Positions 34,451 through 46,813 of a stretch of 64,000 nt of DNA are shown here, piece after piece. The stretch covers positions 17,763,987 to 17,827,986 of the forward strand of contig NC_044003.1 in NCBI RefSeq assembly GCF_902150065.1. Reading direction: 5' to 3'. Origin of the DNA: Myripristis murdjan. Its lineage: Eukaryota > Chordata > Actinopteri > Holocentriformes > Holocentridae. Position numbers and translations under genes: made by a program. Position 1 is the first letter of the stretch; every line of letters begins with the position of its first letter. The notes under the pieces are model-generated. The model saw nothing but the letters and a program-made list of their open reading frames with translations, was not told where the DNA came from and searched no databases.

Positions 34451-37400
34451 TTAGTTAACTACAGTAATCCTGGTATCATGGCATACATATAGACTTGAAA
34501 CAGGGTCACTGTATTTCCCCACAGTCCCATCCTGCCAGGCAGCCACTAGGTGGCGACATGTCATCTCAGTTTTTCTGGATCGCTATGCCACTCTGAGTGA
34601 AACTGGAATCCACTTTGCCACAGCAGAGGTCTTCTTTTGCAAACACATTAACACTTTCCTTTCACACATTTTCACATCCTTTTTCAAAACAGTTAACACA
34701 GAAAACCAAAACTATTGGATTAACTGAAACGAAAGAATATTTACTGACAGCTGATAGAAACTACTTAAGTGTTAATCTAAAGGCACGTGTCAAACGCCTG
34801 TGCACAATTCTTCAATCGGCAGTCAGTTCTTATCCACCTATAAAAGACACCATCTCTGAGGTGCTATTTCAGTGCAGTAAAAAAAATGCTCATAATTTTT
34901 GGGTGAAATTCTTTATTGGTTCTTTGAGGAAAGAATGCCATACAAGAGCTGTACCATAATGAATGTCCAAATTTGCCTTGGTGTGTGTAGGTTTTGCATG
35001 TAAACAACAGTTCATGAGCACTGAAAGACATGCACGCAAGAATGAAACGCATGAACAACAGTTTCATAGTAACTGTCCCTTTTTTGACAGAGCATCTGAA
35101 AAAAGTGCAAAAAATGAAAACTGCTGGTACAGAGTGCACCAGGGTTTGTCATCACTGTTAAAACCACTTTTGGAGAAAATAATATATTCATGCAGTAAAT
35201 ATGCTTGCCTGCTTTTTTGGCACATACTGCAACTAAATTTATGTGAAGTATCAGCAAGTGGCACATGCATAGAGTACAAATGAACGAATATATCAGCTGG
35301 ACCACACAGGTCGTGATGTATGATGGAAATATTTGCTTTTGTTACATGTTTTTAGTGTTTCTTTTTGGCCAATGACTTAAGGCCTGTGTGTATTTTGAAA
35401 ACATAACTTTTGAATGAACAAAGAACATATCATGAGGCCTGTAGTTTTCAAGCTTGTACATTTTGATTTAAAGACTATCACCAATTTTAATGTGCCAGTG
35501 GGTTGATTGCACTACATACTAATGGAAAACAATTTACCAGCTTTTATTTTTAGTTATTTATTTACTCAGTTAGTTAGTTGTTTTGTAATAGGTTATTTAA
35601 ATAAAGGCAAATGCAATCATGACACTAAATATGACTTTTTGAAATGGATGAGAAACATGTTATGGAGAGGTTTGTTATTTAAAGTGATTGAGACAAACAC
35701 AACACAATGGGAGAAGCCATTATTTAGATTTTAACCTTAAAGATGAACACTTTTGACTGAAGATCGTATTGATCAAAGTGGCATTTTAAGCGTACTTAGT
35801 TGTCATTGTTACATAAATGTGAAACTATGTAAATCAGTCTCTTGGAAATGCTGAACTGCTTGTTCATTTCTGAGTGTGGTGAGTGATAACTTGTATACTA
35901 ATACAGCCTCATCAGCCAGATGTGGTTAAAGTTACAGACCAACAGTGAAGAACACAACCAAAACCTTTCTTTACTCTCGAAATAAACTGTCAGTCAACAT
36001 GGCATTAAAAGCATGTGCACTGAATTACACTGTATTGGCTTATACAGCGCATTAAACGCACGAAAGTATGAGGCATCAGCAAGAACTCGTAGAAGGAAAT
36101 GTCAAGGATGACCTTTTCCTTGAAATCATGTGTTTTATGCAAGTTTGAGGGGGCGGCAGCGCTGCATTTCTGCTGTCATCAGTAAAACAGTAAAATATGT
36201 ATTGGTGTGGGTGTCTCTCCCTCCTGCCCACCTCACACACACACACACTCAAAGCGATAGTGGGGGACTCCAGCAGTGTCATTCAGAAACACACCCAGAG
36301 ATACCACTTGTTCCAGCAGCTCAGTCACATCTGCTGAAACTAAACTGAACACCGGGACCACCTTTCTATTTTCATGCTGATGTAATTTTGCACAGGCCGT
36401 GACTTCAAAAAAATCCTGAGTTCATCTTTTCCCCTTGGTCAACATCCCCTCTCATTTGACTGATTCAACAAAAAAATATCAGTGAGGGGATTGCACCTTT
36501 CACCTGGAACCATCTGCACAGGCTGGTTTATAGAGACAAAAAATAAATAAATAAATAATAAAAAAACAAAGTCAGTTATGCCTTTTTTTTTTTTAACAGT
36601 TACCATTTTGAATCTAAAGATGTTACAAGATTTGCTAATATGGTGAAATCTAGGTTCCCTACAGAGTTGTAAATGTGCGTCTTGGCCTTCATGTAGCACC
36701 ACTTCCTGTGGAAACATTTGCTCTGTTGAGTAAATCTCCCTTCTGCCCACGAGTGTTTAGGTCGTATTGATCAGGGGCTTCCTGGGACTTCAGTGGGCAG
36801 AGGAGTGTATCACAGGCGTGCACTGTCACTGTTCTAATTCCAGCGTATAACCTTTGTCTCATGCCATGCCCTCTTTTTTATTGTATTATGATCCTAGGAT
36901 GACTCCACCATTATTAGTGTCTATATCATTATATTTGGTGATCCTAATGGAGTGTGGCTTTTTGATACCATCTTATTGTGCTGTGTACAGAATATGTGGG
37001 GTGTTATTTCGTTTCCGTGACATTTATAATGCAAAACTGAAGAAAACCCATGACTGGGGTGCAGGAGGAAAGTGTGTGCTGCTCAGTCACTTGTGTTACA
37101 TGGCACCTATAGTGTTAGTTCTCATATTTTATCATATAGGCTAAATACTACAGACAGGAACAGGATGCCACCCACGCCGAGCAGAGAGGAAGCTGCATCT
37201 GCAGACTTCACTATAGCACAGATACATAACCTTACTAGAATGACAAAAGAGCACAGCCCACGAAAAACGATAACCTTTACAACTCTGCTGTAATGTGGAT
37301 TCACACAGTCGGTGACACTGTGTTTTTGTGTTCCACTCGTACAGTAAAGGGGTGGGGGTGGCGTGAGCCGAAAGGTTAGAAAAATGGGCTTGTTCACTTC

Positions 37401-38054
37401 CAAGGAAGCAGCTGGGAAAATCTTGATGAGGGGAAAATGAGTGTTTTAGAGAAGACTCTCCTTTGACTCAGTGATTGCGATCAAAGAGGTCTGGACTAGA
37501 GTCTGAATCCCCTGCTCGCCCTGTTCCCCGTGGTGGGGAACGTGTCTGACTGGAAATGCGAAGCAGGGTATCGCTCAAGAAGTCAGCTCTCCACGGAGTT
37601 GCACTAAAAAAAGGCCTCAGTAGTTTACCCCCGCCATCGTCCCAGTCAGAGCAAGAGCCCGGAGTGACTGTTTGGGTTGGACACCGAGCAAAGGTCTTCA
37701 AGTCTCCTTTGCCCCCCGCCTCTCTCCTTTTTCATTTGAAATTATTGAAAAGAGGAGCGGAGACAATGAATGGCGTCATGACGCACGGCTCCAAACCAGA
37801 TGGGGTGTAGGATGTTGTGAAATGAGAGGTGCAGGGAAGTTCCCCCACCGGGCAGCTGTGAGATTCATAAACTTGGGGGGAAATGTTTCACGCACATCAC
37901 AGTCAAACTCAGTCCTAGGTCTGATGTTGAATCATCCAAAGTGGTCCCCCTTTATGAATCAGGCATGAAGAGAAGCTCTGCCGAAAATATCAAGAGTAAC
38001 AGATGAGGCTTGAAAGCGGTGGAGGGAGAAAGGAAAGGTGACAGGGAGGCACTG

Positions 38055-38128
38055 GGGTGAAATTTGTGATTTGAACCAGCAATATCGCCGTTCATGTTAC
38101 AGACGTGAGGCCACTGAGCCACAAAGGC
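38055..38128 (-). mobile_element. tRNA-like SINE head, degraded
   Basis: On the minus strand there is a perfect A box TGGCTCAGTGG (38111-38121) and a B box GGTTCAAATCA (38068-38078), 32 bases apart, as in a tRNA promoter. The sequence between them does not fold into a clean tRNA and there is no anticodon stem I would trust. A SINE remnant is the best reading. Confidence 0.55.
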
Positions 38129-38606
38129 CCCTGTGGCTTTAAACATAAAAGCAATGTGCCAGTGGTTATGTGGTCAAAGCAATTTTCTGGCATTTTCTAT
38201 GGCAGCAGCTAATGTCTATTTTCACTGTCGGTTAACATATCCATTTTTCTCTTGTTTAATGAATTAATCTGAAAAAAAAAAAATGAAAAAAATGAAAAAA
38301 CAAAAACAAAAAAAACAAACAAGTTATCATATACCATATCTTAAAATTGTTTTGTTTTCTAACCAGAGGCATTTTTACTTGATAAATGACTAAGCTGATA
38401 ATCTAATTATCAATATTATGATTTATTTTCTGTCGACCGCCCAATTCCTTACTATTTCATTAGAACAGCGAAGACTGCAGTGGAAACAGCACTGAACCAA
38501 ATGAGGGCAAACGTTTAACATCCTCAGCCAACGACGAACACAAATCACCCGTGAAACAGCACAGTCAACACACAGCAACTCATAGTTTTAAGTTAATTTA
38601 ATGTAT

Positions 38607-38970
38607 TTTATTATTAATCCAGTTGCTAAATCAAATACTACAATGATAAAAACAAGGTACCAGTTACATCATGTTTCCCTTGTATGCATTCTGTGCTGCA
38701 AACACCCCCGCGGCACATCTTTCTGACATTCCTGCGATACCAATGAAGCAGCAGCACCACCACCACCTTTTCAGTAATTCTCCCAAACATTCACATAAAA
38801 ACAGTACATGGAACAGTTCTTATCAAAAACACATAACAGACAAGTAGGTGTGGAAAAAGATGACTTAAAGGTATACTGACACCATTTTCAGCCTCCAACT
38901 TTAAAACTAATAATTTAAATTTGGATCTGTGGTGAAGACCACAGAGCAAAGCGGTTTTCAGTCTTTTATT
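38607..38970 (-). terminator. slc35b2: Candidate slc35b2 poly(A) signals
   Basis: AATAAA on the minus strand occurs at 38965-38970 and again at 38607-38612. These would give slc35b2 3' UTRs of about 1.5 or 1.9 kb. The interval up to the stop codon at 40499 has no other gene signal. Which signal is used cannot be told. Confidence 0.35.
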
Positions 38971-40498
38971 TGACTAGGCCATTGTTACGTTAACAATTGT
39001 GATTCCAGACAAAATCAAAGCAGCATTTGGCTCTGTTACATCTTTGTACTTTAGTGTTCCTAACCACGTCAACGTATACCTTTAAAGAAAAGCAAAACAG
39101 TAACATATGCACCATGTGTGCAGGCCATCCTGCAGTTTTAAAACATAATATCAAACAATCCTGCATAAAGGATCCTGCTCTCCGACATGGAGATAAACAT
39201 GGCCTATTGTGGGTGAGAGGCTCTTTCCTTTTTCTATCAGAACGTGACGATACCATCAGGGAGAAACTGTGGCGGGGGGAAGGGAGGGAGGCGACATCTG
39301 CTCAGACATCTGAGATCAGGTAAACTGATGCGAAACGTCATCAAATATTACCTTAAAAATTAATGCATAGAGAGCAGCACATCTTATCATGTTACATTTT
39401 GTGTGAAACATCAACAAGTGTAGCGGTGAACGCTAAGGGGCTAGTGGATGACAGACAATATATGACTGTGTATTTTATCTAAGAACTTTTTGTGTTCAAT
39501 TTCGATTAGTGTTTTTAGTCTAACGTTTTGTTTGCTTGTATTTTTTTTTTTTTAAACAGGATGCTGGTTCATTTACTCATCTGTGGAAGCATTTCAACAG
39601 AAATAAAAATTTAATGACTTTTAAATTCTAACAGTGGAGCCGTAATGTACTTTAAATGGATAAATAAATAAAGAAGACAAAAATAAACCCACTCACTTGA
39701 TGTTAAATTCATAGAATGAATAATTTTGGAGGCTTGGGGCTCAACCTTTACAGGAACTGACCGATTCTCAGAGCATCAATTTAAAACAGTGCTGCAAAAT
39801 ATGTGATGATGAAATAACAGGCATTACTTATTTGACAGTCGCCTCTTAATGCTGTGCAAGACCACGTTTTCCCATTTACTTGGCAAACACTCCCAGTAAT
39901 CCTTCTCATTTCATTAAAATATGGGAGTGAAAACAAAGTAACATCAAAAAGGAAGAAAATTAAAGAAATAAAATACTTGGGTAATATAAGCTAATAAATA
40001 TCTGGTTAACTGATGGATCATGCCATGACACTACAAACGTAGTTACACTTTGTAATGGTTGTACTTTGTTGAGAAACAAGGTTTTACACAACTTTGAGAT
40101 ATACAAATTTCACAGACATCTCTTATTGTCATAGTAACCGTTAATTGGCTGAATAAGCCACATATGGTGGTTTAAGTAAAAACAAACTATAAGCTAAGGG
40201 GCAGTTTGCAAAGTTTGCAGTATGGGCCTCATGGATTAGCTAATTTAACAGGCACTCGAAAATTCTGTGACTGCTGATCAGAACAGTCTCACTGACCCCT
40301 TGGGGGCATCTTGGTTTCAGAGTCAAGTCCAGTACCCTCAAAAATGCAGAATCCCTTTCTGTACCTTTGCTGAAGAAAGTACAAACCCATGGACAAGAAC
40401 AGTAAAAATAAAAACCTCAACAGATACACACAAATAGACAAAAAAGCACCACAGAAAACGTGGTCTCAGTTCCCAGTTTGGTGTGACCTCTCCGAGTC

Positions 40499-43254
40499 TT
40501 ACACCTTCTGTGCAAGCGGCAGCGCTGACCGCCGGCCTGCCTTCATGCGGCTTCGCGCGTAAACCCGCAGAAAGAGAGCCAGGAAAACTACGGCAATGCC
40601 GAAGCCACCAACCAAGGTGATGGCGTGACCGTAAAGGAAGCAGGAGAGCAGAATGGCGATAGCCTGCCGCAGGGTCATAATGATGGTGAAGACAGCAGCC
40701 CCGAACTGGTTGATGGTGTAGAAAATGAAGAGCTGGCCGCACGCCGAGCACACGGACAGCAGCACGGCATGGAAGGCGAACTCCGAGTGGCGCGTCATAA
40801 AGGCCAGCGAGTCGAAGAAGGCGCCCTGCTCCAGCAACGAACCCACAGTGAAGAGGCAGGAGAACAGGTTGACGCCAAACATCATCTGCACCGATGACAT
40901 CTTATACTTGAACAGGTTGTCCTGCCAGTTGGAGGTGAAGCTGTCAAAGACAATGTAGCCGACGAGGATGATGACGCCGCTGAAGGTGGTGACGGTGGAC
41001 GGGTGCTTGTTGGTTGTGCTGGACAGCAGGAACATGCTGACGCCCACTGAAATCAGGACGGCAGTGAAGTACTCCCAGTATTCGTAGCTCTTTCGGGAGA
41101 CGATCTTACCCATGAGCATGACGGGGATGACCTTGGAGGCTTTAGCCAGGACTTGAGTGGGGAAGCTGATGTACTTGAGGGCCTCGTACTGACACCAGCT
41201 GCTCATGATGTTGGAGAGCGAGGCAAACGAGTACTTGTACATGGGCGCTCCGTGGCGAGGCTGCTTGAACAGGACACACCACAGGCCTGACACGGTCAGA
41301 GCCAGGATGCGGTTCATGAACACTAAGAACTGGGAGTCCTTGAACTTCTCACCTTCCTGCTCAGCACTCGTGGCTCCGTAGGAACGTGTCATCACCCTCT
41401 CCTGCAGAACCCCCCATGTCAGGTAGGATGCCTTGGGATGAAAAAAAAAAAATTACTTTTATAGCCCGTAAGAGGAGAACTACATGTCACAAACATTTTT
41501 TTTTCTATGATCAAGTCAATACATTTGTACATTCCACACTGCAAAAGATATTCATAATGTTTATTTTCACAGACACTGACTGTTGCATCCTCTATTGGTT
41601 CAACTTTCACTCTGATATTTTTAATGTTAGTGAATTAGGGATGGACAGATGAACCTGCAGACTATCGTAACAGATGATACCAACTTGATAAAGCAATATC
41701 AGTCCAAAATTATGAGTTACAACCCGCTGCAGTGTCCCTGTTGTGCCTTGCCACTCCCTCTATGCAAATAGCGCAGCAACATATTTTAAAATGGCCAACG
41801 AGCAAAAAAGCAACCCACACTGTGGGTGGAATCGCACTTAAACAGAAGTGCAGCTGTTCTCACTACATCTACATGAACCGGAGGAACACAATTATGGGGT
41901 TTTATGGGGTTCAGGGCAGATGTAGATTATATGTATGGAATAATAACATGTCCTAGGAGTAAACTTACCTGAAGTCCTGCCGCACAAAATACTAACTTAA
42001 TGGCTTGTCGGACTGGTGAGCCTGCATCGCCCTCATTCCTGGGTGCAACTGGGACATCATCCAACAGTCCTGTCTTGGCTTCACTGCCAAACACACATGT
42101 CTTTATGATAGGATAGCAAATTCCCTGACCTGGAAGAAGGAAATAAAAAAAAAAAAATCATACAGTCACATTGTCGACAAAACACGAACACGGAGGGAAA
42201 AATCATTGTTTACCTAGCTTTAATATGCCTTTATTTGCCAAATAGGTGCCATCTCACTAGCCCAAACCTGTTTCTAGGTAATTGATGCGCTTGAAGTAGC
42301 TAATGAGGAGGTAGCCAGGGATGATGATGGTGGAGTATCCCAGGATGTTGATGAAGAAGCGGAAGAGCCAGACATCGTGCCAGCCCTCCAGAAATGACGA
42401 CGCTTCATCTGCAGCCACAGGGGAAGGAAAGAGGAGCAGCACCAGCGCAGGGCAAACCCTAAGACCCCAAACACAAAAAGACACATCAAAAGCTCCAACA
42501 ATGTACAGTCAGAGGCAGAAATTATATCTGCGAGGCCTGACAAAATACTGTTAAGTCAGAATCGGAGCCTGCGAGGTTCTGTCAGGTTCACAGGGAAACA
42601 ACAACTTAGCCAGGAAAACACTGGATTATCTGACATCTCGTGTCAAAATGTAGGTCGTGAAGTGGAGCTCAGTAAAGAGACACTATCCTCTGCAAAAAAA
42701 CAAACATGTCACTATGAGTAAGACATAGATGGAAGGCTACTGAAGTCCTCTGGTACTGTGACTTATGGGAAAGTGACACAATGACTACTGCTGAAGAAAT
42801 CAGATAACATGGAAATACGTCCTTCATGCCCTACAGCATTAAATTAGTCCAACATGACCAGTTTTTCCCTGGCAGCTAGTCAGTCATCAGCAGCACTGGG
42901 AGTAGGAACAGGGATTGGCTTCAACAAACACCCCCGCAAACAACAGCCACGTATCACTGATGCAAGCACACCTGTACGGAAACCTAAGCTTCCAATGAAA
43001 AAGGTGTGCTCCTTGCTGCCGTGGCACCAAGTGTGTATCCCATTCACAGGGAAGGCCTCCTCCCAGGGGGCCCGTCCGCCTGACTCACACAGAGCCTCTT
43101 TGTGTGGGGACTGTGCTCCGGGCCGGCCGACCGGCCAGGCCACAGCAGCAGCAGCAGCCCACTGCAGCAGGAAGACCTGGGCTTTCAACAAGCAGCTTCT
43201 TAGATGGGGGGAATGCACCAAACTGGCCAGGCAACCAGCCCACAGGCTTTCGCA

Positions 43255-43309
<55 letters not shown>

Positions 43310-43798
43310 TCACCTGAGGGGAGAATGACTGCTTTGAGTGTCCCACACATTATGTGACAGCAGATTTACAGTAAAAACGGAAAAACACTGATGCAACACC
43401 CTCTTCCTCAAACAAACAAAAAAAAAAAGAAAAGATGACACATCCCTTTAATTACAACTGCTAAGTATTTACATCCCACTTGCCTAGAGCAGCCTAGCTA
43501 GCTCAACTTAGCCGCTTATTTTCACAGTGAACACACCATGCCACTCTAACAAGAGGTTAATCACATTAAAACACATAGAAAATGATGTGTGAGTGTGTGA
43601 CAATTTGCCAAACAGAGATACTTTTGCCTGCGGACTTCAAACACACACACACGGACTGCGCAAACGTGAGAGGAAGTGCGTGCTGACAACAGTTAGCCGT
43701 GCGGGGAGCTAGCTGCCCGCCGTCTTTAACATCACACCAACAAATTTACCACTTAGCTTCTCCTGCTGCCTCACCTACCTCCATGAAAAAGATGGCAT
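40499..43798 (-). CDS. slc35b2: PAPS transporter 1 (solute carrier 35 B2)
   Basis: It moves 3'-phosphoadenosine 5'-phosphosulfate from cytosol into the Golgi in exchange for nucleotide, supplying sulfate donor for heparan, chondroitin and tyrosine sulfation. Coding exons: 43779-43798, 42268-42458, 41969-42129, 40499-41431. They give 434 aa (human 432). The first exon encodes only MPSFSW plus two bases of the next codon. The spliced N-terminus then has a hydrophobic run, [18 protein letters not shown]. Multiple membrane segments follow, with family blocks [47 protein letters not shown] and [20 protein letters not shown]. It ends AQKV (human ends QKV), a likely Golgi/ER sorting tail. It neighbours hsp90ab1 and nfkbie as in human 6p21.1. 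The last acceptor is a less common AAG. Confidence 0.96.
43256..43305. repeat. (CA)n microsatellite
   Basis: A pure 50-bp CA tract in slc35b2 intron 1. It produces spurious His-Thr and Cys-Val repeat reading frames on the two strands. Confidence 0.97.
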
Positions 43799-43799
43799 T

Positions 43800-44160
43800 T
43801 TCCCACACTCCGTGGCACGACACCTGGCGCAGCACACACGCCAAAAGATCCTCACGTCTTCCGCTTTAACACAGCATGAAGACGCGCCGCTCCGACACAA
43901 CGAAGGAGTTACAACAAGTGGAGATTGTCTTCGTCCGGGCTTGCCGTCTGTTTCTCGAGGGTCTTTAACTTATCTTAAATTGCCGATGTGTTCACTTGAG
44001 CAGGAAAGATCCCCCTTCATTCTTCATACACCGAGAGATGCCGGAGTCAGAGAACAACGCCCATCCGCGCCAGCGCCATCTATCGGTGTGGAAGACGAAC
44101 TGCGCCCTGCGTGCTGTGTTGGCCAAGCTCGAGAGTCCTAAGTACACGGCCTCGTCTTGC
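43800..44160 (-). promoter_or_regulatory. slc35b2: slc35b2 promoter region
   Basis: A CpG-richer stretch directly upstream of the slc35b2 start codon, with an ETS-like CTTCCGC near 43858 and no TATA box. The transcription start is not determined. Confidence 0.4.
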
Positions 44161-44773
44161 ATTTAGTTTAGTTAAGTTTGGAAATATTAATAACAAAAAA
44201 ACATGATCAAAAGTAGTTGCTTTGATAGACTTTTATTCTGGAAGTCACGCGGTAGGATGTTATAATTGATTCATAAACCAGAAGTTGCTGTTCGGCAGCG
44301 TAAAAATAGGCAATGCTGTTTATTTACATAGCACGCCAAACAATAACAAATAATGAAAACAATTATTCCTCTTATCATTTATTGCTGACATGCTGTCCGC
44401 CGCTTACTGTAACATCTCTCCGACTGTGTCACCGAAAATTCCGACTTCCTTGTTGTGTTTATCAGTTTCTCGGATCATTCATGTGCACTGTTTTGCACTT
44501 TCAAGGCAGGATTTGATTTGATTTGAGAAGCGAATCCATTTAGTGCTTATCAAAAGCGAGAAATCAATTCAATTGTAAGATTTCTCATGAATATAGAGTT
44601 AGATGCATTTAATTTTACCTTTTTAATGTTAACTACAAACGCCATATGCCAATAATGGACATCCCATTTGTGGGTTTTGATTCATCCTTCAAAAAATGAT
44701 TGGCATTTTTAGAGTAGGAAAACATAACTCATGCTGCTGGCTGAACCTGGCCTGTCTTTGACATGGTTTAAAT

Positions 44774-44868
44774 CAGAGATAATTTTTTTTTTCTTTCCCC
44801 TGTGTCTTATACATCTTGCAACACCCCCCCCAAAAATGATCTCCCACCCTCCAGACTGAGAGCCGCTG
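44774..44868. mobile_element. Short hAT-type MITE with 8-bp target duplication
   Basis: The 95-bp segment begins CAGAGATAATT and ends GAGAGCCGCTG (minus strand CAGCGGCTCTC, a hAT-like terminus). It is flanked by GTTTAAAT at 44766-44773 and GTTTAAAC at 44869-44876, a 7-of-8 match of the length expected for hAT insertion. The interior is T- and C-rich and non-coding. The left terminus is degraded. Confidence 0.55.
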
Positions 44869-45307
44869 GTTTAAACAGCAGCCTATCTCATGTGTTCAAG
44901 GTTACACTGACATACTGACATTTAGACAAGATATTCAAACTGTCGCATGACACAAAGAACTTAAAAGTGTATGTTTTCCAGGCCAAAGGCTCAATGGGGA
45001 ACCAAGCAATGGTTTCATAACACGGTGTTCTAGTTTTTGACCACAAAGGTTTTGTTAGTTCAGTTACTGTAACTAAGACACTGTATTTGTACACCTTACT
45101 CTGGCCTGCACCAACAGCTTTGTTTACCTGAATGGAAAACCAGAGATTTGGCTGGGACGGGGTCAGGATAATGATTTGTAATTGCTGCTGAGGATCTTTA
45201 TTAACTATCCCTTTTGTGGACATGAAACAAGAGCAAGCGGTGAATTCCTTGCCAGCTGAAAAACCTCCTTATTATTCCTGCCTGTCTTGCCTTGGGCATG
45301 TGCTTAT

Positions 45308-45361
45308 GAGAGAGAGGGAGAGAGAGAGCGAGAGAGGGAGAGAGAGAGAGAGAGAGAGAGG
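45308..45361. repeat. (GA)n microsatellite
   Basis: About 54 bp of GA repeats with a few GGAG and GCGA interruptions, forming a polypurine strand. It has no link to a gene. Confidence 0.95.
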
Positions 45362-45727
45362 AATTTCCAGCCGCTCTACAGTCATTGTGCTTCTGGAGCC
45401 ATAAGGAAGAAGCCAGTAACAGGAAAACAAAAGATACACCTTACAAAAGCAGCTGACAGGAAACGAGGAAAAGAACCGGCTGGTGCTCATGAAAGAGTCT
45501 TTGTCATGCAGGCTGCTCGCTTGAGTTTATAAAAATAACTTGGGTGTCTTTTCTGTACATTCTGTCTGGCTGTACAAATCACATTAGGTGTGCACATTTG
45601 AAAGGAAAGAAACAGAAGAAAAAAAACACAAAGGCAAAAAAAAAAAAGAAAGAAAGAAAGAAAAAAATAAGCTTGTTTTGTTTCTTGTCCACATAAAATT
45701 CCAGCTATTATGAGGCAGTGTCAAAAC

Positions 45728-45729
<2 letters not shown>

Positions 45730-45764
<35 letters not shown>
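45730..45764. repeat. (TG)n microsatellite
   Basis: About 34 bp of pure TG repeats in the slc35b2-nfkbie gap. Confidence 0.95.
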
Positions 45765-45766
<2 letters not shown>

Positions 45767-46813
45767 CTAGTGTCCATAAACATAGGTCCAAATTTTCCAT
45801 GAATCCTCCCCATTGAGAAAAAGATGACAAAATGCAATGATAATTTATTTGTTTTATTACAAAATAAACAATGAGCTTGAGCCTGCTTATATTTCCTAGA
45901 GGCCGATGTAATTACACACCAGTATAACAGATTCACTGATAAATACAGAACTGTGTTAACATGTAGCTGCTACAGCTCGACACTCTAGTCCTAATGCAAT
46001 TATGCTGGAAGAGCAACACATTTCACAGCATGAAACGGCAAAAACCAACAAACCAAAGGATAAAGCTGCAGCTGTAACATTTGTCACATATATTAGATTT
46101 CTACATGAGCCGTGAGATTATTTAACAAAAAGCAGGGATGTGATCAGCTCCGTTTTTTTTTTTTTTTTTGTACGTATCTACATGAGAGATTACATTTTGT
46201 CTGCTTTTATTTACCTAACCCCGATCATGTCCCTCAAATAGACACTTATTGGCCACGCTGAAAAAAATAAAATAAAATAAAATAACACATTGTCTCCAGA
46301 AATCCAAGCTTTTACCTTCAAACAGAGGCAATCACAGCACGGTTAAAGTTTGAGAAATAGCAAAGCATTACAGGTTGAAAGTTCCACTCTTGACCATCAA
46401 AATCCAATGAGCTAATGTGATGAAGAGGTAGATTTCTAGAGTATTTCCAAGGCCATTGAAAGGTTTGATAAAAGGTTTGGTAGCTCATAGTGAAGGGCCG
46501 GTTACTGTTGCCCCTCTGGAGGCTTTAGAGAACAAGCGAAAAGCCTTGGCGAATAACTTAGAAACAGCGATGTTCGTCTGTGTCCAGTGTCCACAGTCAA
46601 TTAGACAGAATCACCTTTGGTTTTGTACCTCTTTGCAGGAAGGGAAGAAATTTTTGCAGAGTGGGTTAGACAACAGATAAATAACTGGGAAATCAAAACG
46701 TACTACAAATGGAGAGACTAAGATTGCCAACACCTCAGCTGATATAAAGCCTTTCATTAAAAAGGTGAGGTTCCAGAATAGATCCAAATTCATAGTTCCA
46801 CAGCTGATTCAAC

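Larger units (their letters stand above)
33830..38590. other. Intergenic gap between convergent hsp90ab1 and slc35b2
   Basis: No supported gene. Contents: a TTTAGTTTT-rich low-complexity block with a T25 run (33965-34450), an unassigned repeat-looking stretch (34530-35490), AT-rich unique sequence, a GC-richer patch at 37440-37960 without a recognisable protein, and a degraded tRNA-SINE head (38055-38128). Confidence 0.6.
44160..46800. other. Intergenic gap between slc35b2 and nfkbie
   Basis: No gene supported. It contains a short hAT-type MITE (44774-44868), a GA microsatellite, a TG microsatellite and A/T homopolymers. AATAAA words on the minus strand at 45844-45849, 45853-45858 and 46206-46211 are candidate nfkbie poly(A) signals. 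Confidence 0.6.

Noticed and set aside
34597-34959. 120-codon open frame in the hsp90ab1-slc35b2 gap
   Set aside because: It has no recognisable domain, overlaps several similar-length frames on both strands, and shows no splice or promoter context.
37468-37970. GC-richer patch with several open frames as a possible small gene
   Set aside because: The frames encode no recognisable protein, overlap on both strands and lack coherent splice sites.
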